From Clostridiales bacterium (GTDB taxonomy: Bacteria > Bacillota > Clostridia > Christensenellales > Aristaeellaceae), in the NCBI GenBank assembly GCA_019419995.1, contig JAHZHZ010000021.1:1-40790 (forward strand): a stretch of 40,790 nucleotides of DNA, written 5' to 3'. Position 1 is the stretch's first letter. Every line of letters starts with the position of its first letter. The notes below the pieces were generated by a model. It was given only the letters and a program-made list of their open reading frames with translations, ran no database searches and was not told the DNA's origin. This document shows, piece by piece, positions 6,690-13,934 of the stretch. Position numbers and translations under genes: made by a program.

Positions 6690-6965
6690 TCAAAAGCGAT
6701 GATGGAGAGGACAGGGGAATTCCGGTCTTCAGAGAAGTGGCGGTGGGTGCGAGCCACGGGATGCGGATCTCTTCGTTTGTAGCTCCTGAGCTGGGAGGAA
6801 GAAAGCGTTGGCAAGTAGAACCTCCTCGTGATTGCTGCGTGAACGCATAGGGCTTGTTGGAGCCCAAGAGGGGCGGTTGTGAGGCCGCAATTTGAGTGGT
6901 ACCGCGGGCAAGTATTGTTTGATACGCTCGTCTCAAAGCAAAATGTCTTTGGGGCGGGCGTTTTT
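6690..6965 (+). promoter_or_regulatory. T-box riboswitch with terminator
   Basis: Stem I begins with GATGATGGAGAGGACAGG; CAGAGAA and a distal GGTGGGTGCGAGCC loop follow. The T-box itself is GAGTGGTACCGCGG (6894-6907). The terminator is a perfect 15-bp stem (6924-6938 with 6947-6961, including three G-T pairs) followed by a T-run. Uncharged tRNA should stabilise the antiterminator and allow transcription of the downstream fusion gene. The specifier lies in 6775-6783; aligning to other T-boxes gives UGU (Cys) or GUA (Val). The UGGU bulge pairs with a tRNA ending A-CCA, which argues against tRNA-Cys (usually U73) and is compatible with Val, but the assignment is unresolved. Confidence 0.93.
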
Positions 6966-6994
6966 GTTCGCTCCAGCGATCAGGAGGTAAGAAT

Positions 6995-9289
6995 ATGGCT
7001 CAGATCACCGGATTGAATTTCAAAATTCAGGAAATGGCCCACCGAATTCGGGAACTGCGGGAAATCGAAGGGTATACCATTGCTGAAATGGCGGCAAAGA
7101 CCGATATCACGCCGGAAGAGTATCTGGATTGTGAATCGGGAAGATCGGATTTGGCATTTGCCTTCATTTATCGCTGCGCACTGGCCTTCGGCGTGGATGT
7201 AACGGATATTATTCAGGGATCAAGCCCCAAATTGCAGTCCTTTACGGTGACCCGCAGGGGGGAAGGGCAGCGGATTGAAGAAGCCCATGGTATGGTCTAT
7301 TATAACCTGGCGGCCTCCTTCCGCAATCGAATTTCTGAACCCCTCTATGTGGAAGTGGCCTATAACCGGGACGCGGAATTTGCAGATATAGAACTGACCA
7401 CGCACGATGGGCAGGAATGCGATATTGTCATTAAGGGGCATTTAAAGGTACAGGTGGGCGAGCACAGCGTAGTGCTGGGCGAGGGCGATTCTATCTATTA
7501 TGACAGCCGCTCGCCCCATGGGATGGTCGCCGTAGGCGGGGAAGACTGTCAGTTCTATGCCATTGTGCTCAATCCATCCGGAGAACCCGTGCCGGAATTG
7601 ACGCCCAGCTACAGCCTGCAAGATGACCGGGGAATTGCCCGTGACTCCGCAGAGGATCAGCGGATCTGGCATCGGTTTATCGATGTGCAGACCGATGAAA
7701 ATGGCACGCCTACCTCCATTCAGTTTAAGAACCATGAGCGCTTCAATTTTGCTTTTGATCTTGTGGATGCCGTGGCGGAGCGGGAACCGGAGAAGCTGGC
7801 CATGCTGCACGTTTCCAGAGATAAAACCGAGCGGAGGCTTACTTTCCGGGATATGAAGCGCGCCTCCAACCAGTGCGCCAACTACTTCAAGTCCCTGGGG
7901 ATTCAGAAGGGGGACCGGGTTTTGCTGGTGCTCAAGAGGCACTATCAGTTCTGGTATGCCATGCTCGGCCTCAATAAACTGGGAGCCATTGCCATTCCGG
8001 CTACGAATCAGTTGCAGCAGCATGATTTTGAATATCGCTTTCAGGCGGCTGGTGTAAGCGCCGTCATTTGCACCGCGGATGGCGATACGGCGCATCAGGT
8101 GGATCTGGCAACGGCCACTTATTCGGGCCTGAAGCACAAATTGATCGTCAACGGCAAGCGAGAGGGCTGGCGCAGCTTTGATGAGGAATACACGCTCTAT
8201 TCCTCCCACTACGAGCGCCGGGAAGATGCTCCGGGTGGAGACGATTTGATGCTGATGTTCTTCACCTCCGGAACCTCCGGCTATCCCAAGATTGCCGCGC
8301 ACAACTATAAATATGCGCTGGGACACTTCCATACGGCCAAATACTGGCATTGCGCGGATCCCAACGGCCTGCACTTTACCATTTCCGATACAGGTTGGGC
8401 CAAGGCCATGTGGGGCAAGCTGTATGGCCAATGGCTCTGCGAAGCGGCCACCTTTGTCTACGATTTTGACCGTTTCGATGCGGCGGACATTCTGCCCATG
8501 TTTGCTCGCTATCACATCACCAGTTTCTGCGCGCCGCCGACAATGTTGCGGATGATGATTAAACAGGATATTTCCAAGTATGATTTTTCCTCCGTTCACC
8601 ACATGACCACGGCGGGCGAAGCTCTGAACCCGGAGGTCTATCGCCAGTTTGAAAAGGCGACGGGCCTGCAAATCTACGAAGGGTTTGGCCAATCGGAGAG
8701 CACCATGATCATCGGCAATCTGGTGGGCGCGCCACATAAAATTGGGTCCATGGGAAAACCTGCGCCCATCTATGATGTGGACATCGTGGATGCCCAGGGC
8801 CGGAGCGTGGGCGTGGGCGAAACGGGCGAGATTGTGGTGCGCGTGGATAAGGGCGTTCCTTGTGGACTCTTCACCGGCTATTATGGCGATCCCGAGCGCA
8901 CGCGGGAAGTCTGGCACGATGGGTGCTACCATACTGGCGACGAGGCGTGGAGGGATGAGGACGGATTCTATTGGTATGTGGGCCGCGTGGATGACGTCAT
9001 CAAGTCTTCCGGCTATCGGATCGGGCCATTTGAAATCGAAAGTGTCATTATGGAATTGCCCTATGTTCTGGAGTGCGGCGTGTCTGCGGAGCCCGATGAG
9101 GTGCGCGGACAGGTGGTCAAGGCCAGCGTGGTTCTCACACAGGGCACGCCTCCGGATGAGGATCTGAAAAAGGAAATTCAGAATTATGTCAAGGAGCATA
9201 CCGCGCCCTATAAGTATCCGCGCATCGTCGTGTTCCGTGACAGCCTTCCCAAGACTACCAGTGGGAAAATTCAGAGGAACAAGCTGTAA
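6995..9289 (+). CDS. HTH-cupin-acyl-CoA synthetase fusion protein
   Basis: A 764-residue three-part protein. Residues about 14-72 form an XRE-type helix-turn-helix. Residues about 110-195 form a cupin with the GDSIYYDSRSPHGM block. Residues about 245-764 are an adenylate-forming acyl-CoA synthetase with P-loop TSGTSGYPK (424-432), YEGFGQSE (561-568), ribose-binding D649 in YHTGDEA, the hinge GRVDDVIKSSGYRIGP and catalytic K758 in TSGKIQR. Blocks such as SDTGWAKAMWGKLYGQW resemble medium-chain or aromatic acid-CoA ligases. All active-site residues are present, so it should activate a carboxylic acid as its CoA thioester. The HTH-cupin part resembles small-molecule-sensing repressors, so the protein may also bind DNA. 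The acid substrate is unknown; an amino-acid-derived acid fits the T-box upstream. GGAGG precedes the ATG. Confidence 0.9.
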   Translation: MAQITGLNFKIQEMAHRIRELREIEGYTIAEMAAKTDITPEEYLDCESGRSDLAFAFIYRCALAFGVDVTDIIQGSSPKLQSFTVTRRGEGQRIEEAHGMVYYNLAASFRNRISEPLYVEVAYNRDAEFADIELTTHDGQECDIVIKGHLKVQVGEHSVVLGEGDSIYYDSRSPHGMVAVGGEDCQFYAIVLNPSGEPVPELTPSYSLQDDRGIARDSAEDQRIWHRFIDVQTDENGTPTSIQFKNHERFNFAFDLVDAVAEREPEKLAMLHVSRDKTERRLTFRDMKRASNQCANYFKSLGIQKGDRVLLVLKRHYQFWYAMLGLNKLGAIAIPATNQLQQHDFEYRFQAAGVSAVICTADGDTAHQVDLATATYSGLKHKLIVNGKREGWRSFDEEYTLYSSHYERREDAPGGDDLMLMFFTSGTSGYPKIAAHNYKYALGHFHTAKYWHCADPNGLHFTISDTGWAKAMWGKLYGQWLCEAATFVYDFDRFDAADILPMFARYHITSFCAPPTMLRMMIKQDISKYDFSSVHHMTTAGEALNPEVYRQFEKATGLQIYEGFGQSESTMIIGNLVGAPHKIGSMGKPAPIYDVDIVDAQGRSVGVGETGEIVVRVDKGVPCGLFTGYYGDPERTREVWHDGCYHTGDEAWRDEDGFYWYVGRVDDVIKSSGYRIGPFEIESVIMELPYVLECGVSAEPDEVRGQVVKASVVLTQGTPPDEDLKKEIQNYVKEHTAPYKYPRIVVFRDSLPKTTSGKIQRNKL

Positions 9290-9310
9290 AAATCAAGCAT
9301 TCGAATGTGT

Positions 9311-9346
9311 GCCCGGATGGCGCAAGCCATCCGGGCGCTTTCTTTT
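9311..9346 (+). terminator. Terminator after the fusion gene
   Basis: An 11-bp perfect stem GCCCGGATGGC/GCCATCCGGGC around a GCAA tetraloop, followed by a T-rich tract (TTTCTTTTT). Confidence 0.93.
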
Positions 9347-9458
9347 TGTGCGCTGAGCAGAAGGCGATAAAACCCTGGCTGAATTGGGGGACAAAAAGGC
9401 TTGGGGTAGGGCCTCTGGCGCGGGGGATGTCACGCAGATACTGTGGTGGAGCATGAAA

Positions 9459-9575
9459 ATGCGAACAAAGGATACATCCGGAATCAACCGCAAGGCGCTA
9501 TCAGGGACGATCAAAATCAGCAAGAAAGAACGCATTGACCCGTTTGCGGATGCGCGGGAGAAGAAAGGCAGGTAA
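9459..9575 (+). CDS. Possible small basic protein (weak)
   Basis: A 38-codon frame opens at ATG 9459 with GGTGGAG seven nt upstream. The product is rich in Lys and Arg and ends KGR; it has no recognisable domain. No convincing promoter precedes it, and it sits between the fusion-gene terminator and a hairpin at 9578-9599. It may be a real small protein, a remnant or chance. Confidence 0.2.
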   Translation: MRTKDTSGINRKALSGTIKISKKERIDPFADAREKKGR

Positions 9576-9781
9576 AAGCAGCCCCAGAGTAGGGGCTGCC
9601 TGTAAAAATGTGGCGCTTATTGAACTGTGCGGCGGCCTTCTCCACAGGGCCGCCGCAAGCGTTGAGCCCTTGTCAGGGCTCGTCCAAACCATCCGTTCAG
9701 CGGGCAGTTCCAATTCAAATCTGCGCTCAGCGATGAAGGCGCGACAGCTTTACCGGAGGCGATGGAGCAATGAAAAGCATC
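9576..9781. repeat. Non-coding gap with three consecutive hairpins
   Basis: Three perfect inverted repeats lie here: 9578-9585/9592-9599 (GCAGCCCC), 9628-9637/9648-9657 (TGCGGCGGCC) and 9664-9670/9675-9681 (GAGCCCT). On the minus strand the first is followed by TTTT and may terminate the CoA-disulfide reductase transcript. The others lack T-runs. No gene is seen in the gap. Confidence 0.55.
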
Positions 9782-11482
9782 CTACTCGCGAGGGAGAATT
9801 AAGCCGCAGGGAGTGTTTACATCTTCATAAAAGCAGTTTTCGGCAATGCTCTGGTAGAGCCGGAAGCCGCCGGAGAAATTGAAGCAATCGTGGCCCGTTT
9901 GTTGGAGAATCCGGCAGGCCAAATAACTTCTCAGGCCGCTTTGGCACATGACGTAAATCTCTTTCCCCGTGGGAATTTCGTCCAATCTCCCACGCAAATC
10001 GTCCAGGGGAATGTTGATAAATCCATCGGCGTGACCTGAAGCATATTCCGCTGGCGTTCGGACATCCAGCAGCATGACGTCATCTCGTTCCCGGAGGGCG
10101 GCCAAATCCTCATAATGGAACTGCCTGACTTTCCCCTTCAACAGGTTTTCCGCCATATAGCCCGCCATGTTGACCGGGTCCTTGGCGGATGAATACGGGG
10201 GAGCGTAGGCCAGGTCCAGCTCGGTGAGTTCGGTGACTTTCATGCCGGCTTGCATGGCGGTGGAAATTACGTCTATGCGCTTGTCCACGCCGTCAAAGCC
10301 GACGATCTGGGCGCCCAGAATGCGCTGGGAAGCCCTTTCAAAGAGCAATTTGAGGGTCATGGATTTGCCTCCCGGGTAGTAGGAGGCATGGCTGGCGGGA
10401 GAGAGTACGAGTTTTTCATAGTCAATCCCGGAAGAACGTGCCGTTCGCTCATTAATACCGGTAGCCGCGGCAGTTAAATCAAAGATTTTTACAATGAACG
10501 GCGCGTAGGAGCCGCGGTAGGCGACCTGTCCGCCACAGATGTTGTCAGCGGCAATTCGCCCCTGCTTGTTGGCCGGGCCGGCCAGAGAAATCAGGCCCAT
10601 TTCACCGGTAACCCCATGGCGGATTTGCACTGCATCGCCCACGGCATAGATATCTGCATCAGAGGTGCGCAAATATGGATCCACGACGATGCTGCCGCGA
10701 ACACCCAATTCTAGGCCCGCCTGTTGAGCCAGAGTAGTTTCCGGGCTCACGCCAATGGCGAGAATCACCAGCTGCGCGCTCAAGCTTGGGCCGCCTTCGA
10801 TGTGTGTCAAAATATGGTTATCCCGGGTTTCAAAGCCTGTTACGGAACTGTTGAGCTTCAGATGGATGCCCTTGGCGCGCAATTTGGCGTGAACGAAGGA
10901 AGCCATATCTTCGTCCAGGGGCGTCAGCAGCTGCTTCTGTCGCTGAACGATGGTCACATCAATTCCCATCTTGTGCAGATTTTCCGCCATCTCCAGGCCA
11001 ATAAAACCACCTCCGGCAATAACTGCCTGGCGGGGTTTTTCCCGTTCCACAAATTTGCGAATGCGCAGAGTATCCTCCACAGTGCGCAATGTAAACAGAC
11101 GTTCTGAATCCAAACCGGGCATAGAGGGCCGCACAGGTTGAGCGCCCGGAGAGAGCAGCAGCTTATCGTAAGTTTCATCAAATTCTACGCCGCTATCCAG
11201 ATTGCGGACGTGCACCGACTTGTGCTGGCGATCAATGGCCGTAACCAGGTGGCGCACGTAAACGTCGATGTTAAAGCGGCGTTTGAAACTGCCGGGCGTT
11301 TGCAGCGTCAGTTGGTGGGGATTTTCAATGACGCCGCCAATGTAGTAGGGCAGTCCGCAATTCGCATAGGATATGTGGCCTGAACGTTCAAAAATCAGGA
11401 TTTGCGCTGTTTCATCCAACCTGCGAATGCGCGCTGCCGCGCTCGCGCCACCTGCCACGCCCCCGACGATGATTACCTTCAT
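9782..11482 (-). CDS. CoA-disulfide reductase-like flavoprotein with rhodanese domain
   Basis: A 566-residue FAD/NAD(P)H-dependent oxidoreductase of the CoADR-RHD group. The N-terminus has the FAD-binding GGVAGGASAAAR loop and the single redox Cys C42 in SYANCGLPYYIGG, typical of CoA-disulfide and persulfide reductases. A second Rossmann motif (AGGGFIGLEMAENL) binds NAD(P)H, and YAVGDA is the second FAD motif. Residues about 470-560 are a rhodanese domain with active-site C513 in CQSGLRS. Known roles are reducing CoA disulfide, CoA persulfide or polysulfide. The ATG at 11482 is preferred over an upstream start at 11560 because of GGAGGG just before it. It lies 268 nt downstream of trxA on the same strand, which fits a thiol-redox unit. 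Confidence 0.9.
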   Translation of the reverse strand: MKVIIVGGVAGGASAAARIRRLDETAQILIFERSGHISYANCGLPYYIGGVIENPHQLTLQTPGSFKRRFNIDVYVRHLVTAIDRQHKSVHVRNLDSGVEFDETYDKLLLSPGAQPVRPSMPGLDSERLFTLRTVEDTLRIRKFVEREKPRQAVIAGGGFIGLEMAENLHKMGIDVTIVQRQKQLLTPLDEDMASFVHAKLRAKGIHLKLNSSVTGFETRDNHILTHIEGGPSLSAQLVILAIGVSPETTLAQQAGLELGVRGSIVVDPYLRTSDADIYAVGDAVQIRHGVTGEMGLISLAGPANKQGRIAADNICGGQVAYRGSYAPFIVKIFDLTAAATGINERTARSSGIDYEKLVLSPASHASYYPGGKSMTLKLLFERASQRILGAQIVGFDGVDKRIDVISTAMQAGMKVTELTELDLAYAPPYSSAKDPVNMAGYMAENLLKGKVRQFHYEDLAALRERDDVMLLDVRTPAEYASGHADGFINIPLDDLRGRLDEIPTGKEIYVMCQSGLRSYLACRILQQTGHDCFNFSGGFRLYQSIAENCFYEDVNTPCGLILPRE

Positions 11483-11607
11483 GTTTTTCCCTCCGTATTT
11501 TGCTGTATAGATATGCGCAATGCTCGATCGCTTGCTGAATTGCCGACGCCCGCGAGACATTTTCCATGCCGGTATCTGTGTGGATTCTTTTGAAAATTTA
11601 TCCGCCC

Positions 11608-11644
11608 GCCGCCGGAAATGTGGACAATTACATGTTCCGGCGGC
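11608..11644. repeat. Inverted repeat in the trxA to CoA-disulfide reductase gap
   Basis: GCCGCCGGAA and TTCCGGCGGC (outer arms 11608-11617 and 11635-11644), extended by ATGT/ACAT, form a strong hairpin in the 268-nt gap 11483-11750. No clear T-run follows on the minus strand, so it may be a weak terminator or a stabilising hairpin that sets the ratio of the two genes. No gene or promoter was recognised in the rest of the gap. Confidence 0.5.
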
Positions 11645-11750
11645 AAACAGGGATTTTGCAATCAGCGTGGGTCTATCTGTCGATGGATTTGACTGCCTGC
11701 ACGGATGCGGGACAGCATTCGCTTAGAAATTAAGATACCGGAATTGGAAC

Positions 11751-12056
11751 TTACAGCATTTCCAGAATCTGCTGCTTTGGCCTGGCGCCCATGGAACGGT
11801 TGATCACCTTGCCGTCCTTGAAAACCATCAGGGTAGGGATGCTCATGACCTGGTAGGCCGCGGCCAGTTCAGGCTGTTCATCCACATTAATTTTGACCAC
11901 TTTGATGTCGCTGCGCTCGCGGGCAATTTCATCTACAATGGGGGAGACCATCCGGCAGGGACCGCACCAACTGGCCCAGAAATCAACCAGAACTTTTTGA
12001 CGGCTGTTTAATACTTCCTCTTGGAAATCCTTTATAGTGATATTCATGGTAGACAT
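11751..12056 (-). CDS. trxA: Thioredoxin
   Basis: A 101-residue cytoplasmic thiol-disulfide reductant. The active site is WASWCGPC with C31 and C34, followed by the cis-proline loop MSIPTLMVF, giving the complete thioredoxin fold at normal length. The first ATG (12056) has AAGGAGG seven nt upstream, whereas the internal ATG at 12047 is too far. It is transcribed toward the CoA-disulfide reductase gene. No thioredoxin reductase is adjacent. Its promoter carries the same operator as the ferredoxin operon. Confidence 0.95.
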   Translation of the reverse strand: MSTMNITIKDFQEEVLNSRQKVLVDFWASWCGPCRMVSPIVDEIARERSDIKVVKINVDEQPELAAAYQVMSIPTLMVFKDGKVINRSMGARPKQQILEML

Positions 12057-12102
12057 TGTATTTCCTCCTTAGCTTCCGAAAGTTTCTTCGGTTGATGGAT
12101 AT

Positions 12103-12143
12103 AGTATAGCGCGGCGCGCCCAGAATTTCCGTGATGTTGTCAC
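12103..12143 (-). promoter_or_regulatory. trxA promoter with palindromic operator
   Basis: The -10 box TATACT reads 12108 to 12103. The operator GTGAT-GTT-GTCAC (12131-12143) starts, with its CC prefix, exactly 20 bp upstream of the -10, the same geometry as the ferredoxin promoter at 1218-1258. The -35 region has no consensus hexamer, consistent with an activator-dependent promoter. Confidence 0.65.
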
Positions 12144-12144
12144 A

Positions 12145-12175
12145 TAAAAATAAGCGCCGGAACGTATTCCGGCGC
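12145..12175 (-). terminator. Terminator of the ABC exporter operon
   Basis: Stem GCGCCGGAA/TTCCGGCGC (12154-12162 with 12167-12175), followed on the minus strand by TTATTTTTAT. It ends immediately before the trxA operator. Confidence 0.88.
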
Positions 12176-12180
12176 CGTGG

Positions 12181-13932
12181 TCAATGGGCAAACTGACTGT
12201 TATAAAGTTCTGCATAGAATCCCTTTTCTTTAAGCAACTGCTCGTGAGTTCCCTTTTCAACAATCTTGCCCTCTCTGAGCACCAGAATGATATCGGCATT
12301 TTCAATGGTGCTCAGCCTGTGCGCGACGATAAAGCTGGTTCGTCCGCGCATCATTTCTGCAAAGGCATTCTGAATTTTCATTTCGGTGCGAGTGTCGATG
12401 GAAGAGGTGGCTTCATCCAGAATCAGCATGGGAGGAAGCGCGAGCATTGCTCTGGCAATGCACAATAATTGTTTCTGCCCCTCGGAAAGCCCACCGCCGT
12501 CCTCGCCAATGAGTGTGTCATAATCCTTGGGCATTCGCCGGATGAAGCTGTGAGCGTGGGCAGCCTTTGCGGCGGAAATAATTTCTTCCATGGTGGCATC
12601 CGGCTTGGCCAGGGCGATGTTTTCGCGAATAGTGCCGGTTTTAAGCCAGGTGTCTTGTAAGACCATGCCGAAGTTGCGGCGCAGGCTTCGGCGCGTGATC
12701 ATGCGCACGTCACGTCCGCTTACGCTGATGCTGCCCGTGTTTACGTCATAAAAGCGCATCAAGAGATTGATGATGGTGGTCTTTCCACAGCCGGTGGGGC
12801 CGACAATGGCTACGCGCTCACCGGGAGATACGGAAAGATTCAGATGTTCAATCAAATGCTGTTCAGGCTTGTAGCTGAAGTTTACATCGTCCAGCCGTAC
12901 ATGGCCATCTGCACGGATCAAATCGTATGCGTCTTCGGGGTCGGGTTCCTCTGCGGGCACGTCCATCAGTTCAAAGATTCGCGCCGCGCAGGCAATGGCG
13001 TTTTGCAGTTCTGTGACCACGCCGGATATTTCATTGAAGGGCTTGGTATATTGGTTTGCGTAGGTCAGAAAGCAGCTGATCTGGCCGACGCTCATAAAGC
13101 CCGTTATGGCGGACAACGCGCCAAAGATGGCTACACCCGCGTAGACCAGAGAATTGACAAAGCGCGTGCAGGGATTGGTCAGCGAGGAAAAGAAAATGGC
13201 GCGCAGCGAATATTTTTCCAGGCGACCGTTAATTTCATCAAATTTATTGATGCAGGCTTTTTCCTGACCAAAGGCCTGTACAACTTTTTCGCCGCTGATG
13301 ATTTCGCTGATCAGTGCGGTCTGTTCTCCGCGGGTAGTGGTTTGCAGTTGAAACATTTTATACGTGCGTCGGGCAATGAACGCGGCGACAAACAGCGAAA
13401 TCGGCGTGACCAAAACCACAACTACAGTTGTACCCATGCTGATTTGCAACATGAACAGCAGGGTTCCCAGAATGGTCAAAACTCCGGTAAAGAGCTGCGT
13501 AAAGCCCATCAGCAGTCCATCGGCAAAGGTGTCCACATCTGCAACGATTCTGCTGACGATATCCCCCGAGGGATGCGCGTCCAGATAGCTCAGGGGAAGC
13601 TTTTGCAAATGGGCGAAGGCATCCCTGCGGATATCCTGTACCGTATAAAAGGTAATGCGGTTGTTGCACAACGCCATGATCCACTGGGCCACGGCAGTGA
13701 GCAGGATCACTATGGCCATGCGGGTAAGGATTTGGAGGAGCGCGTCAAAATTCACCTGCCCCGGGCCGAGAAGTAGATCCACAACCTGACCGGTAAGCAC
13801 CGGCAAGTAGAGGGTCAGGCCCACCGAAATCAATGCAAAGCTAAGGGAAAGCAAAATTTGCGCACGGGCGTGGGATGTGTATTTTAATACCCGTTTCAGC
13901 GTCGCTGCACGCTTGATTTTTGTATCGCTCAT
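12181..13932 (-). CDS. ABC exporter half-transporter, catalytically complete subunit
   Basis: A 583-residue protein with an N-terminal six-helix membrane domain and a C-terminal ATPase. Walker A is GPTGCGKTT, the signature is LSEGQ, Walker B is MLILDEATSS with the catalytic Glu, and the H-loop is IVAHRLST. It is encoded two bases after its partner gene with GGGAGG overlapping that gene's end, so the two very probably form a heterodimer of the TM287/TM288 or MdlA/MdlB type. Substrate unknown; such pairs export drugs, lipids or peptides. The non-canonical signature (LSEGQ rather than LSGGQ) lies opposite the partner's degenerate site. Confidence 0.9.
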   Translation of the reverse strand: MSDTKIKRAATLKRVLKYTSHARAQILLSLSFALISVGLTLYLPVLTGQVVDLLLGPGQVNFDALLQILTRMAIVILLTAVAQWIMALCNNRITFYTVQDIRRDAFAHLQKLPLSYLDAHPSGDIVSRIVADVDTFADGLLMGFTQLFTGVLTILGTLLFMLQISMGTTVVVVLVTPISLFVAAFIARRTYKMFQLQTTTRGEQTALISEIISGEKVVQAFGQEKACINKFDEINGRLEKYSLRAIFFSSLTNPCTRFVNSLVYAGVAIFGALSAITGFMSVGQISCFLTYANQYTKPFNEISGVVTELQNAIACAARIFELMDVPAEEPDPEDAYDLIRADGHVRLDDVNFSYKPEQHLIEHLNLSVSPGERVAIVGPTGCGKTTIINLLMRFYDVNTGSISVSGRDVRMITRRSLRRNFGMVLQDTWLKTGTIRENIALAKPDATMEEIISAAKAAHAHSFIRRMPKDYDTLIGEDGGGLSEGQKQLLCIARAMLALPPMLILDEATSSIDTRTEMKIQNAFAEMMRGRTSFIVAHRLSTIENADIILVLREGKIVEKGTHEQLLKEKGFYAELYNSQFAH

Positions 13933-13934
13933 GC

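Noticed and set aside
6775..6783. Firm assignment of the T-box specifier as Cys (UGU)
   Set aside because: The best alignment gives UGU, but the UGGU bulge does not match the usual U73 of tRNA-Cys, so the amino acid is left open.
7442..9199. A 585-codon open frame on the minus strand, antisense to the synthetase fusion
   Set aside because: It lacks a ribosome binding site and any recognisable domain, and mirrors the codon structure of the real gene, whose motifs are complete.
12844..13776. A 310-codon plus-strand frame inside the ABC exporter gene
   Set aside because: No ribosome binding site and no family; the minus-strand gene has all ABC motifs.
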